Part shown: positions 6,856 through 7,121 of the stretch, one piece after another
How positions within the stretch are numbered: position 1 is the stretch's first letter
Layout: the number at the start of each line of letters is the position of its first letter
Assembly: GCA_007129635.1 (NCBI GenBank)
Contig: SKVE01000456.1
Coordinates: 1 to 7,121 of the forward strand
Length of the DNA: 7,121 bases
Direction of reading: 5' to 3'
Source: Planctomycetaceae bacterium
GTDB taxonomy: Bacteria; Planctomycetota; Planctomycetia; Pirellulales; Pirellulaceae
Notes under the pieces: generated by a model
The model's input: only the letters and a program-made list of their open reading frames with translations
Databases searched by the model: none
Told to the model about the DNA's origin: nothing
Translations under genes and position numbers: made by a program

Positions 6856-6966
6856 TGCGGCGGCTTGACGCCGCTTTGATCGGGCTCTTTCCACTCTGGT
6901 CCTGCAACCGCCAGCATTTGAAAGGCAAAGCTGACGCAAAAACGAAAGCGGCGTCAAGCCGCCGCA
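6856..6966. repeat. REP-doublet-like inverted pair of GC hairpins
   Basis: The left arm 6856-6877 and right arm 6945-6966 are perfect reverse complements over 22 nt, separated by 67 nt. Each arm is itself a hairpin: GCGGCG, loop GCTTGA, CGCCGC (6857-6874 in the left arm), with the mirror arrangement on the right. Two small hairpins in inverted orientation with a short spacer are the layout of REP doublets (BIME or REPIN). I recall this core as common between planctomycete genes, but cannot verify copy number here. Confidence 0.75.
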
Positions 6967-7121
6967 CTCCAAAACACAACGCCGCTGGCGGAACCGACAC
7001 CCGCTCCGGCAATCGCGCCGTTGCGTGTCCCCGCTGGATCATCTGCGCCCGCGAACTGAATTCGTGCGGGACGAGGCACGGCACATCCCGTTTGTGGGTG
7101 TTCCTCTTACCATCACCGTCC

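Larger units (their letters stand above)
6334..7121. other. Long intergenic region with several inverted repeats
   Basis: These 788 nt upstream of argG show no credible gene to the right edge. Open frames on both strands have compositions typical of repeat DNA and no recognisable motif. The argG promoter should lie near its left end, but I cannot place it. The region holds a 22-nt inverted repeat (6635-6709), a palindrome (6828-6846) and a doublet of GC hairpins (6856-6966). The last 150 bases show only a weak CCCGC/GCGGG stem near 7049-7071. Confidence 0.65.

Noticed and set aside
6586..7084. Two overlapping minus-strand frames of 128 and 135 codons
   Set aside because: One begins inside the hairpin repeat arm (MECGGLTPL…). 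From memory, such peptides are often over-annotated where this repeat occurs in planctomycetes. No functional motif is seen.
6334..7121. Possible CRISPR array or tRNA in the repeat-rich gap
   Set aside because: The repeats are inverted pairs, not regularly spaced direct repeats, and I could not fold a tRNA cloverleaf.

Overview
The window looks like chromosomal DNA from a planctomycete, probably of the Rhodopirellula/Pirellula type. This is inferred from recalled family resemblance, not from a search. Three signs point there: an argininosuccinate synthase of the form I associate with that group, a Gfo/Idh/MocA oxidoreductase with a twin-arginine (Tat) signal next to a secreted family 2 glycoside hydrolase, and intergenic palindromes built on a GCGGCGGCTTGACGCCGC core. 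The DNA is moderately GC-rich.

Layout, left to right. Positions 1-977 (+) hold a decayed PilT/GspE-type pilus or type II secretion ATPase. Its 5' end lies outside the window, a single extra base near 272 breaks the frame, and the Asp-box segment between Walker A and Walker B is missing. Positions 978-1317 are non-coding and contain a large inverted repeat with GTAG/CTAC outer ends, a second imperfect inverted repeat and a small GC hairpin. Positions 1318-6333 hold three genes on the minus strand, in transcription order argG, a GH2 glycosidase and a Gfo/Idh/MocA oxidoreductase, with gaps of only 69 and 57 nt and a good Shine-Dalgarno site before each. Positions 6334-7121 are non-coding and rich in inverted repeats, including a doublet whose arms are each a hairpin.

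How the genes fit together. ArgG makes argininosuccinate in the cytoplasm and is housekeeping. The GH2 enzyme has a signal peptide and both catalytic glutamates, so it should remove a terminal sugar from a glycan outside the cytoplasm. The oxidoreductase has a Tat signal and could act on a sugar in the same compartment. The GH2-oxidoreductase pair is a plausible small glycan-processing unit. Its link to argG may be only read-through.

I found no clearly new multi-gene system. The points most worth a second look are the decayed ATPase with its precise in-frame loss of a motif block, and the three families of inverted repeats in the two intergenic regions, two of which look like REP doublets.
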